From NCBI GenBank assembly GCA_009784235.1, contig WRCC01000001.1, positions 241,506-305,505 on the forward strand: a stretch of 64,000 nucleotides of DNA, in the 5' to 3' direction. Below are positions 54,778 to 63,695 of the stretch, piece by piece (the stretch's first letter is position 1; each line of letters begins with the position of its first letter). A program made the position numbers and the translations under genes. The notes beneath the pieces are model-generated. The model was given only the letters and a program-made list of their open reading frames with translations, made no database searches and was not told the DNA's origin. This DNA is from Alphaproteobacteria bacterium (GTDB lineage: Bacteria; Pseudomonadota; Alphaproteobacteria; Rs-D84).

Positions 54778-55539
54778 TTAAAATACGTACCGTATGCCCA
54801 GGCTGAATGTGTTTCCGATGATACCGCTGGTCTTTGATTTGAATGTATCGCCACCGTTCAACAAGACATCATGTTCATGTCCGGTCATAAAGGAAAGCTT
54901 ATAAGCCAGGTTCAAGTGCAAGTTATCAACCAAGCGCTCTTCCAATCCCAGAATTCCATGCGCCACAAATGTTGTGGAATCTTTGTCATTTTTGGCCTCT
55001 GGTGCAAAATATGCGCCGGTCCAAGAAGTGCGCAATTGGCCAACACCAATACCAAGTCCGCCATAGAACGATGTCCGTGTCCAGCTTTTAAATGTATATA
55101 TTCCATTCAACGCCAAATATTGTCTTTGAAGTTCAAAAGTCGTCAGAGTATCTTTGTCTTCATAATTTCCAGCGTACACATAGTTCAATTCCGCGCGCCA
55201 TTTGTTATTGAATTGCCAACCAACGGCAACGTCAAAGCCCAATGCGCTTTCGAATGAAAATCTGTCGGTTTCTGTTGTTGGGTCGCTGGCCAACGAATAT
55301 TTGTTATTGAATGTCAATATGTTCCAGCCGATATTCGCACCAATATATACGCGGTTGTTTTCTGTGGTGGCGGCTGTACGCGGCGACATTTGTTGTGGTG
55401 TTTGTGTTGTTGTCGTTTGTGTTGCACGCGGCGCATTGGCCATTTGGCCATATGTAACGTTTGCAGGTGCCGCATTCGCAGCAGCGGTGCCCACCACGCC
55501 GATTGTCAAAGCAATTGTTGCAATTTTGATATTTTTCAT
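54778..55539 (-). CDS. Outer-membrane beta-barrel, paralogue of 23485..24252
   Basis: MKNIKIATIALTIGVVGTAAANA signal; WRAELNYVYAGNYEDKD; C-term GNTFSLGIRYVF. Confidence 0.82.
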   Translation of the reverse strand: MKNIKIATIALTIGVVGTAAANAAPANVTYGQMANAPRATQTTTTQTPQQMSPRTAATTENNRVYIGANIGWNILTFNNKYSLASDPTTETDRFSFESALGFDVAVGWQFNNKWRAELNYVYAGNYEDKDTLTTFELQRQYLALNGIYTFKSWTRTSFYGGLGIGVGQLRTSWTGAYFAPEAKNDKDSTTFVAHGILGLEERLVDNLHLNLAYKLSFMTGHEHDVLLNGGDTFKSKTSGIIGNTFSLGIRYVF

Positions 55540-55750
55540 GTTCCTTCCTTTTGTGTTTTTACGGAATTCAGATGCCAATTTTTCTGAATTTTGTTGGGTT
55601 TTCGGGACATCCCGTGTGTAGTCCCTTGGATTGTATCGGATTACGAAATTTGAAAACATAAGCAGCTTTTCCCAGGGATTTGTTCCCATTTGCGATATTT
55701 TTGAAAGATAAATTGACAATCTGCCCGATGCGATTTATAATCGGCGCCGT

Positions 55751-55837
55751 GGGCTTGTGGCGGAATGGTAGACGCTGTTGACTTAAAATCAATTGGGCAT
55801 TGCGCCCGTGCGGGTTCGAGTCCCGCCTTGCCCACCA
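55751..55837 (+). tRNA. tRNA-Leu(UAA)
   Basis: gggcttgtggcggaatggtagacgctgttgacttaaaatcaattgggcattgcgcccgtgcgggttcgagtcccgccttgcccacca. Confidence 0.9.
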
Positions 55838-56072
55838 ACAAACATTTCCCAAATTTAAACGACGCGCACAACAGCAAGGCACTGCCAACGCTTTCCGGCG
55901 GATTTTTAATGTGATTGGATTCATATTTCTCTCTCTGGGTCAATTGTAACTCATTTGGTTGTCAAAAATAAATTTCTTTCATTAATGTATTCAGAATTTT
56001 TTTGCAAAACTGGTCTAAACGTACAATCCAAGTATTTCTTGAAATCTGTTTTCTGTGCTATATAATCCATTC

Positions 56073-56345
56073 ATGAAAAAATTAATTACTGTTTTTATGA
56101 TTGCTCTGCTGGCGACTGCTTGCGAAGCACCGGCGCCAGAGGAAACTGGCGACCATATAATGAATACAGCGGCGTTGTTTGATGGCGATTGTTTGCAGTC
56201 TGATATTGCGGTGGAATATGAATGCCTGGGGCGTGACGGATGCGTGACCCGCGCAGAATGGGATGCATTTATGGGTTACTGGGCCGTTAATACGCCGGAA
56301 CCCGGCATATCGCTGTGCGAACAATATAAACAAAGAAATCAATAA
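56073..56345 (+). CDS. Small lipoprotein
   Basis: MKKLITVFMIALLATACEAPAPEE lipobox. Confidence 0.7.
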   Translation: MKKLITVFMIALLATACEAPAPEETGDHIMNTAALFDGDCLQSDIAVEYECLGRDGCVTRAEWDAFMGYWAVNTPEPGISLCEQYKQRNQ

Positions 56346-57238
56346 TGAATAAAACACACAGCGGATTTATTGCCATAATCGGCCCAACCAATGCGGGCAA
56401 ATCGACTTTGTTGAACCAAATCATGGGACGCAAGGTTTCGATTGTATCGCACAAAGTTCAAACTACGCGCACGCGTATTCGTGCGGTGAAAATGCAGGGT
56501 GACGTCCAATTGATTTTCGTCGATACGCCCGGGATTTTTAAACCGGCACGCCGCTTGGACCGCGCGATGGTTGGTGCGGCAATGGATTCAGTCGGCGACG
56601 CGGATGCTGTTTTATTGTTGGTTGATGCGACCAAGGGAATCACGACCACCATCAAAGAATTGGTTGAAAAAGTCAAAGACCGGCCTAATCTGTTTGCTGT
56701 TATAAATAAAACCGATGCGGTTTCAAAGCCTGAATTATTGCCCATCGCAGCCGGTTTGTCCGAAATGGCGCCGTTCAAAGAAATATTTATGATTTCGGCG
56801 ACCAAGGGTGACAATATCGCACCGATGATGGAATCGCTGGCTGCTGTCATGCCGGAATCGCCGTACCTGTTCGATCCGGTTGACGCGCCAGACGTGCCAG
56901 ATATGCTGTATTTGGCGGAATTGACGCGCGAAAAAGTATATAAATTCGTACACCAAGAATTGCCGTACCGAATTCATGTTGTGACCGAAAAAGTCGATAC
57001 CGACCCCGAAGGCGTTCTGGAAATTTACCAAAAAATCGTTGTGAATTCCGAAAATCATAAAAAGATTGTTATCGGTCGCGGCGGCGCGCAATTAAAACAA
57101 ATCGGCACGGCCGCACGTCATGATATCCAAGACCAATGGGGCGTGAATGCGCGCCTGCACTTGTTCGTTCGCGTTGAACCGGATTGGGAAAACAAACGCG
57201 AAAATTACGAAGAACAGGGTTTAGAGTTTAAGAAATAA
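56345..57238 (+). CDS. era: GTPase Era
   Basis: GFIAIIGPTNAGKSTLLNQIMGRKVSIVSHKVQTTRTRIRAV, DTPGI, NKTD, KH domain KIVIGRGGAQLKQIGTAAR. Confidence 0.96.
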   Translation: MNKTHSGFIAIIGPTNAGKSTLLNQIMGRKVSIVSHKVQTTRTRIRAVKMQGDVQLIFVDTPGIFKPARRLDRAMVGAAMDSVGDADAVLLLVDATKGITTTIKELVEKVKDRPNLFAVINKTDAVSKPELLPIAAGLSEMAPFKEIFMISATKGDNIAPMMESLAAVMPESPYLFDPVDAPDVPDMLYLAELTREKVYKFVHQELPYRIHVVTEKVDTDPEGVLEIYQKIVVNSENHKKIVIGRGGAQLKQIGTAARHDIQDQWGVNARLHLFVRVEPDWENKRENYEEQGLEFKK

Positions 57239-57245
57239 TTTCCCG

Positions 57246-58781
57246 ATGAAAGTTTCCGAATTTGATTTTGACTTGCCGGATGAATTAATCGCGACGCGGC
57301 CGTTGGCCCAGCGCGATGCCAGCCGGATGTTGGTTGTTGGTGATAAAATTTCCGATAAACACATCTCCGATTTCGTTTCATTTTTACAACCGGGCGATGT
57401 TGTTGTATTTAATAATTCGCGGGTTATTCCTGCGCGGTTTGATGCGCGCACGGCGGATAGTAAAATTTACGAAATTACTTTGCATACTCATCATCAAAAT
57501 AATGAATGGTATGGATTCGCAAAAAAATTTAATCAATTAAACATCGGTAACGAATTGAGTTTGGATGATGGCACAAAAATTATCGTATGCGGCAAAGATG
57601 ATGAAAGTGGACTGTTGATTGAATTTATTTGTGAAAATGTTTTCGATGTTCTGGACAAAGTTGGCAAGATGCCCTTGCCCCCTTATATGAAACGCGAAGA
57701 CGATGAATCCGACCGTGACCGGTATCAAACAGTGTACGCCGAACCGGCAGGTTCGATGGCTGCGCCAACGGCCGGATTGCACTTTACGCCGGAATTATTG
57801 GATGCAATTCGCGGCGCGGGCGCGACAGTTGTAAACATTACTTTGCACGTTGGTGCAGGAACTTGGATGCCGATAAAATCTGATGATACCACCGGCCACA
57901 AAATGCACAGCGAATGGGGATGTATTACGTGCGAACAAGCCGCCATTATTAACGCCGCGTCGCGCGTGATTGCAGTGGGCACGACATCATTGCGGTTGTT
58001 GGAATCAGCTGCTTGTCTCCCCCTCCTTGAGGGGGAGTGTCACGCAAAGCGTGACGAGGGGGAGCTTTGCCATCATCATGAAAAGCTTTGCACGCAGAAA
58101 GCGCAATCATTTGCAAAAAAATTACGAACAAAAATGACATTATACGAATGTTTATTGTGGAAAAATTTGCGAAAGTCTCCCGAAGGCTTTGCATTTCGCA
58201 AACAACATCCGATTGGAAAATATATTGTTGACTTTATAAATCTTGAAAAGAAGCTCATTATTGAATTGGATGGTTCCGGACATCTGATGGACGAACAAAT
58301 TCGCCACGATGCCACTCGCGATAAATTTTTAACCGATTCGGGTTATCAAATTATTCGTTTTTGGAATCGGCAAGTTTATAAAGAAATGCAAAATGTTTTA
58401 GATGTAATACATTATTTGCTCACACATGATGATATTCCGAAATTACGGGATTTTTATCCAAAAGAATTTATTGAAAGCTCCTCTAAGCCCCCCCTCGCCG
58501 CCTTCGGCGGCACTCCCCCTCAAGAAGGGGGAGACATGTGCACCGAACGTATTGCGCCATTCTGTGGCACTACGGATATTTTTATCACGCCGGGGTATGA
58601 ATTCAAGGCTGTCGATATACTGCTGACGAATTTTCATCTGCCGAAATCGACCTTGTTCATGCTGGTGTCTGCGTTTGCTGGATTATCCGAAATGAAGGCT
58701 GCATACGCTCACGCTATCGCGGAAAAATACCGGTTTTTCAGTTATGGTGATTGTTGTTTGTTGTTTAGAAAGGATAATTAA
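57246..58781 (+). CDS. queA: S-adenosylmethionine:tRNA ribosyltransferase-isomerase with in-frame DUF559-nuclease element insertion
   Basis: FDFDLPDELIATRPLAQRDASRMLVV ... VIAVGTTSLRLLESAA | insertion | TDIFITPGYEFKAVDILLTNFHLPKSTLFMLVSAFAG; complete QueA on both sides. Confidence 0.95.
   Translation: MKVSEFDFDLPDELIATRPLAQRDASRMLVVGDKISDKHISDFVSFLQPGDVVVFNNSRVIPARFDARTADSKIYEITLHTHHQNNEWYGFAKKFNQLNIGNELSLDDGTKIIVCGKDDESGLLIEFICENVFDVLDKVGKMPLPPYMKREDDESDRDRYQTVYAEPAGSMAAPTAGLHFTPELLDAIRGAGATVVNITLHVGAGTWMPIKSDDTTGHKMHSEWGCITCEQAAIINAASRVIAVGTTSLRLLESAACLPLLEGECHAKRDEGELCHHHEKLCTQKAQSFAKKLRTKMTLYECLLWKNLRKSPEGFAFRKQHPIGKYIVDFINLEKKLIIELDGSGHLMDEQIRHDATRDKFLTDSGYQIIRFWNRQVYKEMQNVLDVIHYLLTHDDIPKLRDFYPKEFIESSSKPPLAAFGGTPPQEGGDMCTERIAPFCGTTDIFITPGYEFKAVDILLTNFHLPKSTLFMLVSAFAGLSEMKAAYAHAIAEKYRFFSYGDCCLLFRKDN
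58016..58535 (+). mobile_element. DUF559-carrying palindromic element inserted in queA (putative autonomous form)
   Basis: Left arm 58016-58066 and inverted right arm 58476-58535 flank KLCTQKAQSFAKKLRTKMTLYECLLWKNLRKSPEGFAFRKQHPIGKYIVDFINLEKKLIIELDGSGH..D..R..FL..GYQIIRFWNRQV (DUF559). Confidence 0.9.
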
Positions 58782-58783
58782 CG

Positions 58784-59497
58784 ATGGATTGCAAATGGGC
58801 TAATTGGATTTCGGGCATCGCTGCGGGCGTGGCTATTTTTTTGTTTATTCTGGTCGAAAGAAAATATGGTGCATTGTCTGGAATAGAATTTGATTCGAAT
58901 TTAATTACTGCGATTGCGACTCTGCTCATGGCGCTGTTCGCGTTTTTTTCATGGTTGACCGCGATTAAACAAAGACAATCCATGAAACAACAAAAAGACG
59001 ACCAAGACGCACTTTTGATTCAGCAAAATAAAATTATGAATGCCCAAGAAGACATTGCATATCGACAATATTTATTGCAACGGGCCAATAAATTATTTGA
59101 AGTCGATGATATGACAAAAGAAATTTTCAATGCTTCGATTGATTTTCATAAAACGATTGTAAGTACGACGCAAATAAATATCAATATAGAGTTCTTGAAA
59201 TTATGGCCAAAAGTAGCAAGCTATGCAGGAAAATTAAGAGTATTTTATCCCGTTAATGAATCATTGGATTCAATCACTGAATTATACAACAAAGCATTGG
59301 AAGAAATCGAAGTTACAAAAGGAAGCAAACGCTTCAACACTGAAAATCGCGAACACTGGCAAAATTTTTATGAAAAATATGTTTCGGCGGCGGCGGATAA
59401 GTTAACCAACATAATAGAAGATATTTCTGAGGAACTTATAAAAATCGGAATTGAATTAAAGAATTTAGAGAAAAATTATATCAAAGGTGCAGGATAA
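58784..59497 (+). CDS. Hypothetical membrane/coiled-coil protein
   Basis: Two TM helices then helical domain; between queA and tgt. Confidence 0.7.
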   Translation: MDCKWANWISGIAAGVAIFLFILVERKYGALSGIEFDSNLITAIATLLMALFAFFSWLTAIKQRQSMKQQKDDQDALLIQQNKIMNAQEDIAYRQYLLQRANKLFEVDDMTKEIFNASIDFHKTIVSTTQININIEFLKLWPKVASYAGKLRVFYPVNESLDSITELYNKALEEIEVTKGSKRFNTENREHWQNFYEKYVSAAADKLTNIIEDISEELIKIGIELKNLEKNYIKGAG

Positions 59498-60732
59498 TGT
59501 CGTTGAAATTTAATCTTATTGCAACAAGTGGCGGCGCGCGGCGGGGCAGTGTCGAGACCGCGCACGGGACTTTTCAGACGCCGGCGTTTATGGCCGTTGG
59601 GACTGCGGCGACCGTGAAAGGTTTAACCATGGACATGGTTGCGGCGACGGGTACGGAAGTTATCCTTGGCAATACTTATCATCTTATGCTGCGACCCGGC
59701 GGCGATTTGGTTGAACAGATGGGGGGCCTTCATAAATTTTCCGGATGGCGCGGGCCCATATTGACCGACAGCGGCGGATTCCAAGTTATGTCGTTGTCGG
59801 CATTGACCAAGATGAAAGAAGAAGGTGTCGAATTCACATCGCATATCAACGGCGGGATAAAACATTTTTTAACACCGGAAAAATCTGTACAGATACAGCA
59901 CCAGCTGGATTCGAACATTACAATGGTTTTGGACGAATGTTTGCGATTGCCGGCCACACGGGAACGGGTTGCCGCGAATGTTGATATGGTGACGCGATGG
60001 GCGCAACGTTCAAAAGATGCTTTTATCAACCGGCCGGGATATGGAATTTTCGGAATTGTCCAAGGCGCAGATTATCCAGACCTGCGCGCGAAATCAGCGG
60101 CCGCGCTGATTGATATTGGATTCGACGGATATGCCGTGGGCGGATTGGCCGTGGGCGAACCGCAGGAAGTCATGTTCGAAATGCTGTCTGCAACCGTGCC
60201 CGCCCTGCCCGCTGACAAGCCACGATATTTGATGGGTGTTGGAACGCCGATTGATATTTTGGGCGCGGTGGAGCGCGGCATTGATATGTTCGATTGCGTG
60301 ATGCCAACACGCGCGGGACGAACCGCCCAGGCTTTTACACAACACGGCACAATGAATATGCGAAATGCGAAATTCAGAGACGACCCGCGGCCGCTGGATG
60401 AAAATTGCGGGTGTCCGGCGTGCACTGGATGTCTCCCCCTCCTTGAGGGGGAGTGTCATCGCGAGGCGATGACGAGGGGGAGCTCCCCCCAGTCGGCTAT
60501 GCCGACAGCCCCCTTCAAGGAGGGGGGCACACGCAATCACTTGTCGCGCGCATACATCCATCATCTGACGAAATCTAATGAAATGTTGGGCGCCACATTA
60601 TTGACCCAACATAATCTTTGGTTCTATCAGGATTTGATGGAAAATATTCGTCTTGCAATAGAGCGCGGAAATTTTATAGAATTCAAAAACCAATTTATAA
60701 AGAAATACACAGGAGAGAATGATGGCATTTAA
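59497..60732 (+). CDS. tgt: Queuine tRNA-ribosyltransferase with in-frame palindromic-element insertion
   Basis: TPAFMAVGTAATVKGLTMDMVAATGTEVILGNTYHLMLRPG, LTDSGGFQVMSL, CGCPAC ... SRAYIHHLTKSNEMLGATLLTQHNLWFYQ. Confidence 0.96.
   Translation: MSLKFNLIATSGGARRGSVETAHGTFQTPAFMAVGTAATVKGLTMDMVAATGTEVILGNTYHLMLRPGGDLVEQMGGLHKFSGWRGPILTDSGGFQVMSLSALTKMKEEGVEFTSHINGGIKHFLTPEKSVQIQHQLDSNITMVLDECLRLPATRERVAANVDMVTRWAQRSKDAFINRPGYGIFGIVQGADYPDLRAKSAAALIDIGFDGYAVGGLAVGEPQEVMFEMLSATVPALPADKPRYLMGVGTPIDILGAVERGIDMFDCVMPTRAGRTAQAFTQHGTMNMRNAKFRDDPRPLDENCGCPACTGCLPLLEGECHREAMTRGSSPQSAMPTAPFKEGGTRNHLSRAYIHHLTKSNEMLGATLLTQHNLWFYQDLMENIRLAIERGNFIEFKNQFIKKYTGENDGI
60432..60528. mobile_element. In-frame palindromic element in tgt (encodes CLPLLEGECHREAMTRGSSPQSAMPTAPFKEGGT)
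   Basis: tctccccctccttgagggggagtgtcatcgcgaggcgatgacgagggggagctccccccagtcggctatgccgacagcccccttcaaggaggggggc. Confidence 0.9.
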
Positions 60733-61699
60733 AAAGAAACCACAAGAAATCGAAGTAATTGATACAGGCGGGGCGAAATTTGTAAAGCGCAAGACTTCGT
60801 GGATAAAGCGCGTCAATATGATTTTTGCAATTATTTCTGTGTTGTGGTTGGCGTTTGTGTTCTATGCGCCTTTGCACGTTAAAAATAATTATTCGGAACC
60901 GATTAAAAAATCCATCGTCGTATCGATGTTCTTTGATTTGCAAAATTATCTGCAAGAACAATATGCGAATTTGCTGAAAGGCATTGCGGGGCAAATCGAC
61001 TTATCCAAACCAATCGGCGTTGCGATTGAAAAAGTAAAGATGGCCGAAAAACCGGTCGCAAAAGTCGAACAAGCATCGGCCCAGGCAAAACAAGCGACCG
61101 AGCAAGTGACCGAACGCGCAGGCCGATTGACCGGCATTGCAAATCGTGTTGGCATTAATACTGCGCCGGTTGATACCGCCGTGGGTGGTGCGGTGGCCAA
61201 GGCAACCGGTGCAATTGACCAAGTTGACGACGTTACGCGCCAAGTGAACGAACGCCTGGATAAAATCACGGGCGAACTGGAACGCATCGCACAATTCGAA
61301 ATCGACAAAGCAATGGACCAACAGATAAAAGCATTCCTGGATAAACACACTGGATTGGGCACAACCTTGCTGACCAATTATGGCATTGATACTGTGCGGC
61401 CGTGGCGGCCAAGCACATGGCCGATTACGACGCGTATATATAATGACCTGGAACGTTCGAACCTGACCATTATGCAATCGCTGATGGGATTGGTGAATAA
61501 GTACTTTGGATATGTCGCATGGGGCCTTGTCATCGCGGCATGGGCGGGCGGTCTGGTAGTGTGGTTTATGATTATGGGTAAATATCGTAATCTGGTGCGG
61601 CCGTTCTTGATATGTCCGCGCTGTGGTCATACATACGCCGACAAGCGTACGGGCTATATGCTGGCCAAAGTATTAAAGCCATGGCAGTGGTTCTTCTAA
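60722..61699 (+). CDS. Hypothetical membrane protein with amphipathic helical central region
   Basis: Two TM segments; C-term RPFLICPRCGHTYADKRTGYML. Confidence 0.75.
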   Translation: MAFKKKPQEIEVIDTGGAKFVKRKTSWIKRVNMIFAIISVLWLAFVFYAPLHVKNNYSEPIKKSIVVSMFFDLQNYLQEQYANLLKGIAGQIDLSKPIGVAIEKVKMAEKPVAKVEQASAQAKQATEQVTERAGRLTGIANRVGINTAPVDTAVGGAVAKATGAIDQVDDVTRQVNERLDKITGELERIAQFEIDKAMDQQIKAFLDKHTGLGTTLLTNYGIDTVRPWRPSTWPITTRIYNDLERSNLTIMQSLMGLVNKYFGYVAWGLVIAAWAGGLVVWFMIMGKYRNLVRPFLICPRCGHTYADKRTGYMLAKVLKPWQWFF

Positions 61700-61730
61700 A
61701 AAAATGCGCCCGATGGGCGCATTTTTTATT
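61696..61730. terminator. Terminator hairpin
   Basis: aaaaaaatgcgcccgatgggcgcattttttatt. Confidence 0.85.
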
Positions 61731-61822
61731 GCTTTTTTCTGATAAGATTACCGAAACAAATAGATACTTTGTCAACTGTATTTTATAATTATTCCTAATT
61801 AACAGAATGTAGGGATATTGTT

Positions 61823-63406
61823 ATGCAGAAAATCAAAGTATTGCTTTTTGTTTTATTGTGCACGTTTGGCACGCCGGTATTGGCCGTGGCATCGACATGC
61901 CCAACGTTTGATGCCGCAACCGGAAATACGGCGACATCGCCGAATCCATTGGACGTTATATGGCAATCTGGCCATGTATGCAATATTCCGGGCGACCAAG
62001 TTTTTACGGATGAACTGGGCACTTTTACTTTTGGTTCGAATTGTCATATGACCTGTGCTGCTGGCTGGGTTCGGTCAAATGGTGTGTGCATAAGTGCGCC
62101 GTCGGGTGGCATTGGTCAGAATTTCGCGCCCGGATCGTGCACAGCGGGTACCATGCCAACATGTCCGCCAACGGGTGAAGCATTTTTTTCACACCCAGGC
62201 AGCTGTACCCAATTTTATCGCTGTAACAACGGTGCTTTGGAATGCCGCGAATGTACAGCAGGCGTAAACCAACATTGGAATCCAGCGGCCGGTAAATGCG
62301 ATACACCTGCGAATGCAAAATGCCCAATGCCATTCACGCGCAACTGTACAGCAACAGGTGCTTCATTGGCAACCCAGACATGTTTCCAGGGAACCGCTGC
62401 AACACATTGCACCAGATGCACCCCGGTAACATGCAGCAGCGGATGGCATATGAATAACATAAATTCTAGTGCTGAAAATTTTTTCAATAATGCGCAAAGC
62501 GGGCTTACCCGCTGTCAAAGATGTCCGCCCTGGCAGTGGTTATCAACTGCTGGCGTATGCTTTAGCCCAGATGTAACTGAAGATGGCAATGATTTATGTG
62601 GGGTTCCAAATTCTTACGGTGTGAAAATGTGTAATCATCAAACCGGCGTATGTACACCGTGCGTATGGGAATGTCGCGATGGACATATGAAATCCGGCAA
62701 CACATGTCGCGCCCGGGATCCGGCATCCGGTCCCGGTGTTAATTATTTCGCACCTTGTCCAATGCGAAACGGTACAGGGCACAAACTGTGCAGCTCAAAT
62801 TCTTCTAACTGTGGTGCTTGTAATGTAACCAGTTGTGATGCCGGATTCTTTCAATCTGGGAATAGCTGCCATGCCACTGAAACATGGAAGACGAGTTGCG
62901 CGCCCGCACCGCATACTGGTGGAATCCAAGCATGCAATGCAGCCGGCACAACTTGCGGTAATTGCTTCGCATTTGATTGTGGTGGTGGCCAAGTTCAATC
63001 AACGACGGGCGAATGCTTTGCACCTACCCAAAACCAAGCGTGTACGCCACCCAGTCCGGATAACGCCACAGGGAACCAACAATGTAACGCCAATGGCACA
63101 TTGTGTACAGCATGCACATTCACCGGATGCGCGCCTGGATTCAATCTGGAAAACGGGGAATGCATGCTACCATGTCCATCCGGTGCGGTAACGCTGAATT
63201 GTTCGCTGTCCACAGAGTACTCTATTTTCGCACGTCATCCGAATGATTGCAGATTCTTCTCTTATTGCGAAGATGGTAAAAGCCAATGCCGACAATGTCC
63301 GGCGGGTTTGCACTGGAATCAAGAAATAGAAACCTGTGATTGGGCTGGGAATGTAAACTGTTGCGATGTATGGGCGAATCCGTATTGTTATATCCCAGGA
63401 AGTTAA
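61823..63406 (+). CDS. Secreted Cys-rich protein with peritrophin-A/CBM14-like domains
   Basis: CPPTGEAFFSHPGSCTQFYRCNNGALECRECTAGVNQHWNPAAGKCDTPANAKC and CSLSTEYSIFARHPNDCRFFSYCEDGKSQCRQCPAGLHWNQEIETCDWAGNVNC; paralogue of 15469..17082. Confidence 0.85.
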   Translation: MQKIKVLLFVLLCTFGTPVLAVASTCPTFDAATGNTATSPNPLDVIWQSGHVCNIPGDQVFTDELGTFTFGSNCHMTCAAGWVRSNGVCISAPSGGIGQNFAPGSCTAGTMPTCPPTGEAFFSHPGSCTQFYRCNNGALECRECTAGVNQHWNPAAGKCDTPANAKCPMPFTRNCTATGASLATQTCFQGTAATHCTRCTPVTCSSGWHMNNINSSAENFFNNAQSGLTRCQRCPPWQWLSTAGVCFSPDVTEDGNDLCGVPNSYGVKMCNHQTGVCTPCVWECRDGHMKSGNTCRARDPASGPGVNYFAPCPMRNGTGHKLCSSNSSNCGACNVTSCDAGFFQSGNSCHATETWKTSCAPAPHTGGIQACNAAGTTCGNCFAFDCGGGQVQSTTGECFAPTQNQACTPPSPDNATGNQQCNANGTLCTACTFTGCAPGFNLENGECMLPCPSGAVTLNCSLSTEYSIFARHPNDCRFFSYCEDGKSQCRQCPAGLHWNQEIETCDWAGNVNCCDVWANPYCYIPGS

Positions 63407-63428
63407 TAATAAAACTAAAGGAAAACAT

Positions 63429-63644
63429 ATGAACAAAGTTAGATTATTTACAATCGGTGCGGCTGCGACGGCATTATCGCTGGGTGCTTGCGGCGAGAAA
63501 CAGATTGCCGAACCTAAAGAAAAAGATAAACAAGAAAAAGTTTGTACAAGAGAAACGGATGATCGATACCCGATTCAATTGCCAAATCCAAATCACAAAC
63601 CTTGGATGAACATCGGCGGTGTGGATTTCGGAAAACAAAAATAA
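63429..63644 (+). CDS. Small lipoprotein
   Basis: MNKVRLFTIGAAATALSLGACGEKQ lipobox. Confidence 0.75.
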   Translation: MNKVRLFTIGAAATALSLGACGEKQIAEPKEKDKQEKVCTRETDDRYPIQLPNPNHKPWMNIGGVDFGKQK

Positions 63645-63695
63645 AAGTTAAAAACAAACCAAGGAAGAAGGAAATAGCCCAAAAGGATAATTAAA

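Noticed and set aside
55568-55943. Minus-strand ORFs 55568..55924 and 55641..55943
   Set aside because: They run antisense through tRNA-Leu(UAA) and resemble the RRDSNPHGR/GLEPARA translations typical of tRNA antisense ORFs.
58078-58470. Annotating the DUF559 domain as an independent gene starting at the ATG at 58078
   Set aside because: That ATG is out of frame with the DUF559 reading frame; the domain is contiguous with QueA codons and no RBS is evident, so it is described as an in-frame insertion.
45493-60528. Interpreting the in-frame elements as introns/inteins or as programmed bypass elements
   Set aside because: No group I/II core or intein splicing motifs; all copies are stop-free in the host frame and lie at loop positions, so translation through is the simplest view. 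Bypassing cannot be excluded without proteomics.
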